A stretch of 64,000 nt of DNA from Lineus longissimus. Lineage: Eukaryota > Nemertea > Pilidiophora > Heteronemertea > Lineidae. A program made the translations under genes and the position numbers. Positions 45,628 to 55,462 of this stretch are shown here, in pieces. The notes under the pieces were generated by a model, which ran no database searches, was not told where the DNA came from, and saw only the letters and a program-made list of their open reading frames with translations. The stretch covers positions 14,739,501-14,803,500 of the forward strand of contig NC_088323.1 in assembly GCF_910592395.1 (NCBI RefSeq). Direction: 5' to 3'. How positions within the stretch are numbered: position 1 is the first letter of the stretch; the number at the start of each line of letters is the position of its first letter.

Positions 45628-45860
45628 AGCTCCAAATTCGACTAACACACACACTGACAATCCCTCATGGTCGACTAAATGGCATAAAACTACTCCGGGT
45701 TTCCTGAACATAACCCCGGCGAGCGCCGGCGCTGATATCACTGATAAGCAAAACCTGCCCCGATTGGCCAGTCATGCCAGCGCTCACGGTGAAGTTTAAT
45801 GCGCGTATGTTTACTTATTGTGCCGAGCGCTCCTTCAGCGAATGGGGGTAATTTTCGTCT
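45628..45860 (-). promoter_or_regulatory. Possible promoter region upstream of the signal-peptide exon
   Basis: The 230 bases upstream of the minus-strand ATG at 45627 are CpG-richer than the surroundings (GGCGAGCGCCGGCGC at about 45718-45732). They contain an inverted CCAAT element (GATTGGCC at about 45761). No clear TATA box was seen. Location and composition fit a promoter, but nothing here is diagnostic. Confidence 0.25.
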
Positions 45861-46026
45861 AATTGCGGTATTTTATTTCAGTTTTGGAACTTGAGTTCTT
45901 TGAGGACACGGTGTACAATGTTTCCTTCAAGTCTTTAGCAACATCTCTTAAAGAAGACACGGCCACGTCATATCAACCAAAATGGATCCATACTTGAAAG
46001 TGCTATCAATCATTATAAGTCATCGT

Positions 46027-46577
46027 GTTTTGTAATCAGGCCTACTCTGCATTGGGCGGCAGGACAGGTGTATGCTTATTTCCGATGGTAAAACCGCATG
46101 GGCTAGTGCTCCCCCCCCGCGATCTCTTCCATACGGGGTACACCCTCAGTCACTGTACACCTCCAGATTCGACATATATCTTGTCATAGCTAAAACACCA
46201 TCCAACGACCTACGTCTTTCTGCGGAAGGGCATTCCGATATTATATTGCAGTAGAAGCTCTTTATTGAGATGAAACTTGGCATGTGTAATGTTAGTATTT
46301 CAGTGACGTGTAAATTGATAATAGGGTAAATTATATGATCGTGTTTTGTAATCAGGCCTACTCTGCATTTGGCGGCAGGACAGGTGTATGCTTATTTCCG
46401 ATGGTAAAACCACATGGGCTAGTGCTCCCCCCGCGATCTCTGCCATACGGGGTACACCCTCAGTCACTGTATACCTTCAGATTCGATATAGATCTTGTCA
46501 TAGCTAAAACACCATCCAACGACCTACGTCTTTCTGCGGAAGGGCATTCCGATATTATATTGCAGTAGAAGCTCTTT
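46027..46577. repeat. Tandem duplication, ~240-bp unit, offset ~313 bp
   Basis: 46027-46265 and 46340-46577 share TTTTGTAATCAGGCCTACTC, GGCGGCAGGACAGGTGTATG, TCCAACGACCTACGTCTTTC and GGAAGGGCATTCCGATATTA with few differences. Open frames within it are duplicated too but have no protein character. Confidence 0.9.
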
Positions 46578-46639
46578 AGTGTTACAGTGACGTGTAAATT
46601 GATAATCGCGTAAATAACATAATTAGAAAATCTCAAGTT

Positions 46640-48079
46640 CAAATTTCAAATTGTGAACGAATGAACGTTGCCTTTAAAGGGACAGTTTTGGTGTGCCGAT
46701 AGGTGGTTGGAAGTTGATACCAGTGATCCCCACCATGCGCCGCCACCTGTAGTGTCACGTGTTCTGATCTCCTACAAATGATTCGCCAGCGTTCTTGATA
46801 TAGCTTGCGTATTTCGAGTAGGCCTACTGCTATATTCCGTTCTAAAGCACTGTTTTTTGGGGTTTTTTGCATTCATGAGTGGAGAAGTCACGGCCCTCCT
46901 GGAAGTCTTTTTCGAATGAAAAACAACATATCTCACGGCCGGCTTGTCCCTTGAACAAAACAAACGTCTCAAGTGGTCACATTAAGGCAACACTACTTCA
47001 TGCCCCAGTGCTTGTGTTTGCGCTGACAAACAGGGTAAACTCGCAATGATTTTTGGTTGGATAAACGAACCGAAATAATCCTGTCCAAAGCCAGTGAACG
47101 CCATGAATGTCGGCGGTAAATATTGACTTTCGGTTCCCTTTTGACCGTACAAGTGCCACACACACTTAGGCCAAGGGAAAATAATTTTTGACCAAACACA
47201 GACTCGAAATCGGAGGCGATCGGAAGTGGGTAGAGGCGGACACTTGGACTCGGAGACTTCAATGTCCCGAGTCCCTCTCGAGGTCTCACTCAAACACTCC
47301 TGCGAAAAGTAATGTTACAGCAGGACGCGTAGAGAGCGGGGACTCTGACTCGGAAAACGCTTCGCATATTATGAAATCAGCCAGGCAGGTGCATGACTGA
47401 CGAGAACGAACTTCTCGCGTCGATTTCCCGCCTCCCCGTGTCGAAAGAAGTGTCTGTCATCGGGATTTTTTGTGTCTACCGCTAGCGCCCTCCACACAGG
47501 AACTCTAAAGGTACATTTTTACTGCTGCGGGCACTCGAAGGCATGTCCGTGGCTACGTTTAAAGGGAGTGCAAGACCACGAGATTCAGGATGTCTGAAAC
47601 AGGTCTGATTTAAAATTATATTGAGAACAATGCTACATTTGTGCAATCAAGACTTGTCGCGATTCTACATGCAGGCCCTAGGAATCTGGCAATGCCTATA
47701 CTGATTTTCAGGCCTAAGAAGCTTGTCCAAATTTAATCATTTCTCCCCGATTAATGGTAAATCATTTGAATGCAATTCCACTCGCGCTAACGAACCAAGA
47801 GATGTTATTAAAGGCACTTTTATGTCGGCACATTGGGCGGTATGGGGTGGTTCGGCCTTCGCCAACAGGAGGCGCCAGCATCTTACCTGAAATATTTTTG
47901 GCATAGAGAGTTGAGAATCATTTTCGACTACCGAGCCAACTTTAATTTTGAGAGTGCAATAATCTTATTGCGGAAACTTCATTACTTTCTTTTAATTGGA
48001 CAAATGAAACGGCTATGGGCCATTGTGCTCACCGTCTAGATATGTGGTGGTTAGAATTCATCCTGGTTACGAAACATTC
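46640..48079. other. No gene recognised
   Basis: Opposed frames near 46982-47400 overlap. AGGCCTA-rich and TTAAAGGGAC motifs suggest repeat debris. Confidence 0.4.
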
Positions 48080-48385
48080 TACATGTATAGTATATAGGTC
48101 AAACCAAAGTCGGTATGACATGTGATGTATCGTTACTTGGAGTACCTACCATAAACGTATCATCGAAAACAAGTCACCAATAATCGAGATATTGTATTTT
48201 TAAGGTGTTTTAGTTTTGGCCTCCTGGGGGCCAAGTCGAGAATCAGATCAAATTGAAAATCGGTGTCCAAGGTTACATGACGTAGGGCGTTATGTGTACC
48301 GAATTTCAAGTTCGTAGCTTTAGCGGTTAACAAACGTACCATAGTTATACTCAAACGGCCAGTTTACGCCATTTGACCTCTGAGA
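48080..48385. repeat. Solitary copy of the ~305-bp repeat
   Basis: Contains GGAGTACCTACCATAAACGT, TTTTGGCCTCCTGGGGGCCA, TTCAAGTTCGTAGC and TTTACGCCATTTGACCTCTG in the same order as the 60.3-61.3 kb units. Diverged and without the ACG tail. Confidence 0.65.
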
Positions 48386-49783
48386 TATCACACTTTTTAG
48401 GTTTCCACTTCTGAATTTTTTAATTTTCTCGAAAACTCTTTAAAGTTTGCACGAAAATCTTAAGGCGTTTCGAAAGCTCGAAATCTTTTTTAAAAGTGTG
48501 TTAGGCATATAACGGGTCCTGTTATCTCCAAAACCTGTGCTTCTAGCGCCGCACGCTCCCCTTTTTACAACATTTTCAAATTCCTTTTCATAATAATTGC
48601 TTTATATTTATTAAATTGCCTCATATTTATAAATAAACAAGCAGACGATGTGCTAATATCAAGGGAGGTGTGCCTGGATAATCTTGCCTGTCGCCAATCT
48701 TCATGTAAAAGGTCTCCAAGTTGCCGCAGCGATGACCACTGTTCGGTGACCTAAGTCCCAAGTCGTAAAACGCCATTGTGGCCTTAGAATCACGCTAGCC
48801 AACCGCGGAGAAACCCATGTTATTCCGCAGAAGGGAACGCGCTAAAGTCCTCCCTGTGAAACACCAAGCCGGTCTGGCCGACTTCGAGTCGCCGCCAACC
48901 ATGTCCCGCCAACCACCAGTGCGCGACCACGGTCTTATCGGAGTTGCATCAAATTCAAATTATGGCCGGCATTCTTCGGGAGAAACGAGCCGTTGCCGAT
49001 TTCGATCGGGGATATTGTCTGCGGAGATTTGGGGAAGATTTTTGGCTGCGTTTTGGCGGTATGGCCCATAGACCTAGTAAGTTATTCTGTATAGCCTTGT
49101 TGCCTGTTTAATATCACTCGGAATGACTGGGGGTTAGTTTATGACAATAAAAACTGTTCGATGGTATGAGCTTGTTACAAATTAGAAAATTGCTACCCAA
49201 TGATTTGAAGAAGAGTTCAGCAGTTTTTGCCCGTCTATTAACTCAGTTTGTCAATCTTCGGACCAAATTGCTGTAAAACCGGCTCTGGTCGATATGTCCG
49301 TTGAACTACACTCCGGACACTCCTGTTCCCAGGCTGAGCAATGTTCTGGTCTGCCTCTGCAGTGGAGATTTTGCGTGACAACGGGATAAATTGGCACAAA
49401 TATATGCAAGTATATCACCGATAACGCGCTGTGTCTCACGCCCCGCCCGCACCGGCATTGCCTCCACCGAAACTGCGATCACGAACGCGGACAATCAGCG
49501 GGTGCGACAATCATAAACAGTGTTTGTCTCGGCTAGTCCGTCTCTGTCATTTTGCGAAGGTTGCGAAGAAGGACAAATTCGTTTTGTGAATATTGAAGGT
49601 ATTGACTGTCTCATCTCGTGTGTAGGCCATTTCATGGAGTCCTGACCCGACGCGACAGCCGGTGTTTTGGGCTAAATTACGGTCATAAGAACCGGGATCA
49701 AGAAAAACCTAGAGGAAATAACATACTAATATCCCCCCCCTGAAATACTCATAAGCTCCACAGAAATCTCAACATCTCATGCA
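48386..49783. other. No gene recognised
   Basis: Some CpG-richer sequence at 48817-49071 and 49430-49500, without start or splice features I could join. Confidence 0.35.
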
Positions 49784-50160
49784 GACAGAGCGCGTGGACC
49801 ACCCGATGGCCAATTTCAATGTAGGTTTATATGAAATTGGATGCTGCCACACTAGACACACCCATGTCCCACGTATGGGGAACCACAGCACTGGCCAGGT
49901 CTACGTTTCAACAGAAGTCATTTGTGAAAAGATGTCAACTTTGATTTGAATTTAAACGAACATCTCCGGCAAACAGACCGTGTGGACAACCCGATGGCCA
50001 GTTTCAATGTATAAGGTTTATATGAAGCGGAAAGCTACCAGACTGGGCACACCCATGGTATGGGGAGCCACAGCACCGGCCGGGTCTACTTTTCGACATG
50101 AGACATTTGCGAAAAGGCGTCTACCTTGATTTGAATTGAGACGAATAAAACCCAACTTAA
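49784..50160. repeat. Two-copy tandem repeat, ~190 bp
   Basis: Copies begin ACAGAGCGCGTGGACCACCC and ACAGACCGTGTGGACAACCC, and both continue GATGGCCA-TTTCAATGTA, CACACCCATG and GGGGA-CCACAGCAC. About 20% divergent. Confidence 0.8.
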
Positions 50161-50230
50161 TCATTTAAGGGTTGAGCACAGGCACCACTATTTTAGTTAG
50201 AACTTGAACCCTAAAGTAAATAGAACTCTT

Positions 50231-50330
50231 CAAAACGAATTGAAGGCCAATTTCAAGGGGGGTGGAGTCAGTTCTTTGTTTTCCCGAGAACAGCCTACCA
50301 CCCTCGAATTTGGAATTCACTTCGTTTTGA
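50231..50330. mobile_element. Palindromic MITE, GAAGTGAATT-AATTTCAAGGGT family
   Basis: CAAAACGAATTGAAGGCCAA then TTTCAAGGGGGGTGGAGTCA, with the inverse ending GGAATTCACTTCGTTTTGA. Same family as 42876-42969, more diverged in the centre. Confidence 0.7.
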
Positions 50331-50432
50331 ATCAAGTTCTAGCGAAAGTGGTGGTCAACTCTTGATACAGGCCCTTCACCCTTAGGTAAAGCCCTATTCC
50401 AAAATGCTGTAGAAATAGGGGCCACGGCATGT

Positions 50433-50747
50433 TCAAAAGGCTTTCTCGATGATCTGTTGACTGTCACATCCAATGAAGACATCAGTTGTCTCTGATGACA
50501 TAAACCAGAGGCCATCGCGAGGATAATGGGAAAAGTCAGGCTTTTTATATGTTTTTACGAGCTGTTCTTTCGAGGTGCTGATTTTGGCCAGCCTGGCATA
50601 CTCCACCTCTCGATATTTCTCGATATTTTCTTTATGACAAAGGAGTAAAATACCCTGATCTAACGAGGCATTTGGATTGCATGTTGACTGACCCATTCGG
50701 ACATTTCTCATGAATGGTAGACGGCATTGGGGAGCGAGAGTTGACAC
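50433..50747 (-). CDS. Unrecognised 104-codon open frame
   Basis: The frame has protein-like composition, especially its second half (KENIEKYREVEYARLAKI, STSKEQLVKTYKKPDF, SHYPRDGLWFMSSETTDVFI, GCDSQQIIEKAF). I do not recognise the family and see no strong splice sites or paralogous copy in the window. It sits next to a palindromic MITE (50231-50330). It could be a terminal exon, a fragment of a transposon ORF, or spurious. Listed because its residue usage differs from the surrounding shadow frames. Confidence 0.25.
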   Translation of the reverse strand: MSTLAPQCRLPFMRNVRMGQSTCNPNASLDQGILLLCHKENIEKYREVEYARLAKISTSKEQLVKTYKKPDFSHYPRDGLWFMSSETTDVFIGCDSQQIIEKAF

Positions 50748-50979
50748 CTACCCCAGAAAACTTTTCAGAGGGAGAAAAACTTTGTAGCAAGTTGGTTTTA
50801 AGGCCTGGGAGTCAAAAGCCACCTCTTCCACAAAAAATCGCCGAACTTGCTGTTCGTGCAATGAGATGTCTTTAGGCAGATGTCATCGTTTCAAAAAGAG
50901 GAACAACAGATGGCAAGTAGGCCTGGGCCAAACAGAACGAGTTGCATCAGTGTGGTAGGGGGATCTGTCCTTGCATAGA

Positions 50980-51102
50980 AAGTCCCGGTAGGATTATGGG
51001 CTTTTAATCTGCGAGGGATTAGAGATCAACTATACTGTGATTCGTAAGGATACAAAAGGATAGGACACTCTTCACGGGGACATTTAAAACTGCTGCACCA
51101 AT
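50980..51102. mobile_element. Degenerate fragment of the CCGGTGTA-ended MITE
   Basis: Weak match: GATAGGACACTCTTCACGGG followed by GACATTTAAAACTGCTGCACC corresponds to the terminal segment of the family. The left half is not convincing. Confidence 0.4.
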
Positions 51103-51480
51103 ATACAATTACCACAATACTCTTGAGGTACGATCTCAAGATGGTAACTTGCTCTGCCCCAGTTGATAATGTGTTGGGGACAAGGTGAGTATCGTTTTCG
51201 AAAACAATATAACTGTCCTCGAACAGCCTTTATTTCACAGCTCAAGGTAATAGTTCGGCGCCAGTGTCACCTGGTGTTACAAGCAAGAACTGAATCCAGT
51301 CCTCCGAGGTGGAGATGAAACCTTCCGCTTGTTATAATCACTGTGTACAAACGTACAAGGCTATACACCAAACACTACACTGCTCATATTCTTTGTTATG
51401 CAGGGTATTTCTTTACCACTCAGGCATGTTTTTCATATCAGCTATACACCAGCGGCATAGAAATGCGGACTTATTCACCC

Positions 51481-51709
51481 TTAAAGGGGGACTATAGGCA
51501 GGAGAAGAGGGGCTAATCTGGCTATCTTCAGGTGACTTACATCATACACACTGCAAGGGCCCTAGGTCATGTCAGATTCCCCACGAAATATATTCCTCGT
51601 ACAAGCGCGAATCATTTCGACTTACTGTGAGATCTGAAAGACCTCTATGGACAACTTTGTGTAACTTTATCTTGCCTGCCTAGCCGCTGCCTATATTGCC
51701 CCTTTAATT
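51481..51709. mobile_element. TTAA-flanked MITE
   Basis: TTAAAGGGGGACTATAGGCA at the left and CTGCCTATATTGCCCCTTTAA at the right. Shared interior motifs (CCTAGGTCATG, AATATATTCCTCGTACAAGCG) recur at 62412-62622. TTAA target sites suggest a piggyBac- or Kolobok-type origin. Confidence 0.75.
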
Positions 51710-51815
51710 ACAAACGACGCAAACATTGTACTGTTCATACATTCTGTATAACAGGGTATGCTTATGACCCAGTCAAAATAACATCTTGTAATCAGCAAGA
51801 CAGTCAGTGAGGGAA

Positions 51816-52145
51816 GATCAGTGAGGTCGTGGTTAGAGCACCAGGCTCATTATCAGGAGGACATGGGTCACTGCTGTTTCGTCTCAGTGTCCTTGAGCAA
51901 GGCACTTTACCCTACTTGCTTCTCTCCACCCAGGAGTGAATGGGTACCCAGCTGGCAGAGATGGTACACTATGAATGTTAGTCCTGAGCACTGTATAGCT
52001 GTAGCTGGGATCTGTAATAGTCCCGGAGAGTAGAGCTTGAATCATGATTGCACAGGCCAATAGCTAGGGATAATAACGTGAAGTGATTTGAGCTACTGAA
52101 ACCAGTTGGATTCAGCGCTATACATGTATCATGATTATAATAGGA
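51816..52145 (+). mobile_element. tRNA-derived SINE, diverged copy
   Basis: Same family as 26776-27073: GTGGTTAGAGCACCAGGCTC head, GTCCTTGAGCAAGGCACTTT and CTCCACCCAGGAGTGAATGG body, GAAGTGATTTGAGCTACTGA and GCGCTATACATG tail. The B box is damaged and the centre carries an insertion. Confidence 0.8.
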
Positions 52146-52290
52146 AACAATAACAAATTGAACAACTGGTAAAATTCATAATAATTTACTAGCATTTGAT
52201 TCAACAATGATAATCATTTGTGCTCAATCCATAAAAATTTAACAAACTAGGTATTTATTAGGCAAGATGAGACCAATTAAATCATTTCAA

Positions 52291-52728
52291 TTAAAGGAGT
52301 AGGCCGATAATTCGTTCAACATGTTTGTTCTTCCCTGTTTCATAAGTAAACTAGTTTCCTGAAAGTGTCGGACGTTTTACCAACTTTGTTTAAAATCTTC
52401 ACCTTTTGTCATTTTTAGCAATCACAACTTCTGGCATGGACTAGTTTGCACTGCCCAAGTGCACCTGAGGTTGGCCTTGACGTCACCACAAGGCATCATC
52501 ACTTGCATCACTGTCGTTGTCATCATAGCATTGGGGTAATCCAGAACAAAGTTGATAGCTGCACAGAGGGCTCACCTGGCATAAACATCTGGCAAACCCG
52601 ATTCTTACGTCAGTTTTTCCTTTTCCATTTTTGGTGGAATTTGATGATGGAAACTAATACTGTACTGTGGAAGTTTGGCAGCCAAAAGCTTGGCAACTGT
52701 ACCTTTAATAACCCGCCTACTCCTTTAA
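52291..52728. mobile_element. TTAA-flanked MITE, second type
   Basis: TTAAAGGAGTAGGCCGATAA at the left and ACCCGCCTACTCCTTTAA at the right, 438 bp apart. The termini are inverted over about 15 bases with TTAA duplicated. The interior is not related to the 51481 element. Confidence 0.65.
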
Positions 52729-52814
52729 GGATTTAAAATCATTGTTCAGATACTCAATAAAACCGCCAGACATTGAGGACAGAGCACATGTACTGCATAG
52801 CTTAAATCAAAATA

Positions 52815-52900
52815 CAGTAGAACCTCTCTAATAAGGACACCCTCGGGACTGAAAAGTACTGTCCTTATTAGAGAGGTGTCCGCTAAGGGAGGTTCTACTG
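52815..52900. mobile_element. Minimal pogo/Tigger-like MITE (86 bp, almost all inverted repeat)
   Basis: CAGTAGAACCTCTCTAATAA to GGAGGTTCTACTG with TA flanks. Only about 20 bases separate the arms, so it is close to a bare hairpin. Its right TA is shared with the next element. Confidence 0.85.
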
Positions 52901-52902
52901 TA

Positions 52903-53078
52903 CAGTGGAACCTCCTTTAGTGGACACCTCTCTATTAAGGACAACCTCTCTATCAAGGACAGTAGTTTTGGTCCCAAATTGGTTGTTTCCATTCAGTTTT
53001 ACCTCTCTAATCAGGACACCTCTCTATTAAGGACAGAACTTCTCAGTCCCAAGGGTGTCCTTAATAGAAAGGTTACTG
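52903..53078. mobile_element. pogo/Tigger-like MITE abutting the previous one
   Basis: Starts CAGTGGAACCTCCTTTAGTG immediately after the shared TA and ends AATAGAAAGGTTACTG. Full-length family member with the TTGGTCCCAAATTGGTTG centre. Confidence 0.8.
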
Positions 53079-53298
53079 CAGCTTCAATTCTGGCTCGAAT
53101 TCCATTTCGATAGAATTTTTTTCCAAAATGGCAGAACCCATACATCGAGTGAACTGGAACTGAAGACCTTTGTGCACAATTCATCCCTTAATTCTATCTC
53201 CAAAAAAAATTTCCAGAGAGTCAGACTGGGTTGTTGGCGAACTCTGGACACCGATTGTCGTAAAACGCATGCGCGACGTCAAGTGACATTTGAATATA

Positions 53299-53668
53299 CA
53301 GTAGAACCTCTCTATTAAGGACACCCTTGGGACTGACAAGTGCTGTCTTTAAAAGAGCGGTGTCCTGATTAGAGAGGTCAAATTGAATGTAAGCAATTTG
53401 GGACCAAAGCTAGTGTCCTTAATAGTGAGGTTGTCCTTAATAGTGAGGTTGCCCTTAATAGAGAGGTTGTCCTTAATAGAGAGGTTGTCCTTGATAGTGA
53501 GGTTGTCCTTAATAGAGAGGTTGTCCTTAATAGAGAGGTTGTCCTCAATACAGAGGTAGTCCTTAATAGAGGTTGTCCTAAATAGAGAGGTTGTCCTTAA
53601 TAGAGAGGTTGTCCTTAATAGAGAGGGTGTCCTTAATAGAGAGGTGTCCGCTAAGGGAGGTTCCACTG
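53299..53668. mobile_element. pogo/Tigger-like MITE with expanded 18-bp internal repeat
   Basis: TA-flanked, CAGTAGAACCTCTCTATTAA to GGAGGTTCCACTG, 370 bp instead of about 180. The extra length is roughly 13 units of GTCCTTAATAGAGAGGTT between about 53415 and 53650. The unit is free of stops in several frames and generates repetitive peptides that are not genes. Confidence 0.88.
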
Positions 53669-53794
53669 TAACTGCAGACGACACCATGTCAAACTCAGTT
53701 GCTGTTGTCCTTTCAACGGTCGTACTGACCTCGAAAAGGTACATGGCTTGCTACGCCATCTATGAGGATCATCAAGATTCTGAATCCTTGAGGT

Positions 53795-53935
53795 TTTCGG
53801 AGTAGCGCGGTGGTAAAATCGGTGCCGGTTACCCCCTGAGGTCCAGGTTCGATTCCCAGTCTGTCCCGCTACACTCATGTGTTATAGAGGGCCATTCTCT
53901 TTGACAGCGTAAATTTCCTTCACAGTCTTCACTGC
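53795..53935 (+). mobile_element. tRNA-derived SINE, second family, truncated
   Basis: GTAGCGCGGTGGTAAAATCG, B box AGGTTCGATTCCCAG, then CTCATGTGTTATAGAGGGCC and GACAGCGTAAATTTCCTTC. Aligns with the SINE at 63790 but ends early. Confidence 0.65.
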
Positions 53936-54012
53936 ACTGGAAGTGTACCGGTGCTGCCATCTGGATTTTTAGGTCTGCAGGTTCCTCATAGTGAGTTGGA
54001 CTGTAAACAAAT

Positions 54013-54277
54013 AGAGTAGAACCTCTCTATTAAGGACATCCTCGGGGCTGACAAGTGCTGTCCTTAATAGTGAGGTGTCCTTAATAGAGACATCAAATTG
54101 AATGGAAACAACCAATTTGGGACCAAACCTAGTGTCCTTAATAGAGAGGTTGTCCTTGATAGAGAGGTTGTCCTTAATAGAGAGGTTGTCCTTAATAGAG
54201 AGGTTGTCCTTAATAGAGAGGTTGTCCTTAATAGAGAGGTTTTCCGTGTCCGTGTCTGCTGAGGAAGGTTCCACCGT
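54013..54277. mobile_element. pogo/Tigger-like MITE with expanded 18-bp internal repeat
   Basis: Begins AGTAGAACCTCTCTATTAAG and ends GGAAGGTTCCACCG. It contains about six 18-bp GTCCTTAATAGAGAGGTT units at 54132-54242. Both ends carry point changes from the consensus. Confidence 0.82.
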
Positions 54278-54605
54278 ACATTTTTATTTTTATTGCCGGG
54301 ATTATCAAGCAGATTCACAATAAATTGTAAACATGATGCACAGTTAAAAATCATTCAAATTTTTTCAATAATTACTCAAATCGGTTCCACTTTCAAACAA
54401 ATAATGGTAAAATAATACAAATTACAAAATGATAGTTGCATGCCATTGCCAACCGATTTTTCAGATAATTTTCAAAATTTACATTCTGCTTCCAGTATAA
54501 TGTTTGAAACTTGAAAGCATTTTTTTCTTCAGAATAGCAGGAATGAAGATGAAATGAACTCGTTACGAAGATTAGAAGGCCTATTCCGTTCATTAAAAAT
54601 GTGTA

Positions 54606-54783
54606 CAGTAGAACCTCCCTCAGCGGACACCTCTCTATTAAGGACAACCTCTCTATTAACGACACTAGGTTCGGTCCCAAATTGACTGTTTCCATTCAAT
54701 TTGACCTCTCTAATCAGGACACTTCTCTATTAAGGACAGCACTTGTCAGTCCAGAGGGTGTCCTCAATAGAGAGGTTCTACTG
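54606..54783. mobile_element. pogo/Tigger-like MITE
   Basis: CAGTAGAACCTCCCTCAGCG to GAGAGGTTCTACTG with TA on both sides; reverse orientation, standard length. Confidence 0.85.
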
Positions 54784-55462
54784 TATTCGAATTTGAAACT
54801 TCTCAACGCCTTAATGCTTACTTGATATAAATTCCAACATTGTCGTTGTGTAGACTGATATACAAATACTATGAATACCAAGTTTCAGCAAATTTGCATG
54901 CATGATAACTCCACTACGGCATTGTGTATAACTGCATTTCCATTTTCTAGAGCCACCAGAAAATATGAAAGGCACACAATTTTAATATCTGGTACGCCAA
55001 GAAATGATAATTCAAAACAATCACCCTGACTGGAGAGGAAAAATCACCTAGTCCTCTTTTCTCAAAGTAAAATCTTCACCTCTTGAATCCCAAAATTTGA
55101 AAATCCCGGAATCCCAGTGTGGTCACGTGGTTGCAAAATTGGGTCTGACTTTCACCATGTATAGCGCCTGCATACAACTGCCAAAGTCCGGTACCGAGGC
55201 GCCATCTACCCAGGCAAGCTCTAACTGACCCTACTGTACATCAAACACGCTAAAACAAGCAATAAACTAGCGTCCCAGCTCAAGGGAATAAAAATATCAC
55301 TTGAGACTGACCTGTCGGTCGTTGGGAAAAAACGTTATTTCAAAATGACCGACTGCTCGGTCACCGGGATTCAAAAGGTTAATCTCTCTAACAGGCAATA
55401 CAAAAAATATATAAGTAAGCCTTATAAATTATTGGCACAATACTAATCGTCAGTAACATACA
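54784..55462 (-). other. Probable 3' untranslated region of ZAK
   Basis: Sequence following the ZAK stop in gene sense. No canonical AATAAA until about 54294. A segment at 54840-54965 recurs at 12350-12450. Confidence 0.35.

Noticed and set aside
46982-47400. Overlapping frames on both strands as a gene
   Set aside because: No splice sites, start context or family features; the frames overlap one another.
53349-54323. Repetitive peptides (SIKDN, SLLRT, SLIER types) as repeat proteins
   Set aside because: They are translations of the 18-bp internal repeat of pogo-like MITEs on both strands.
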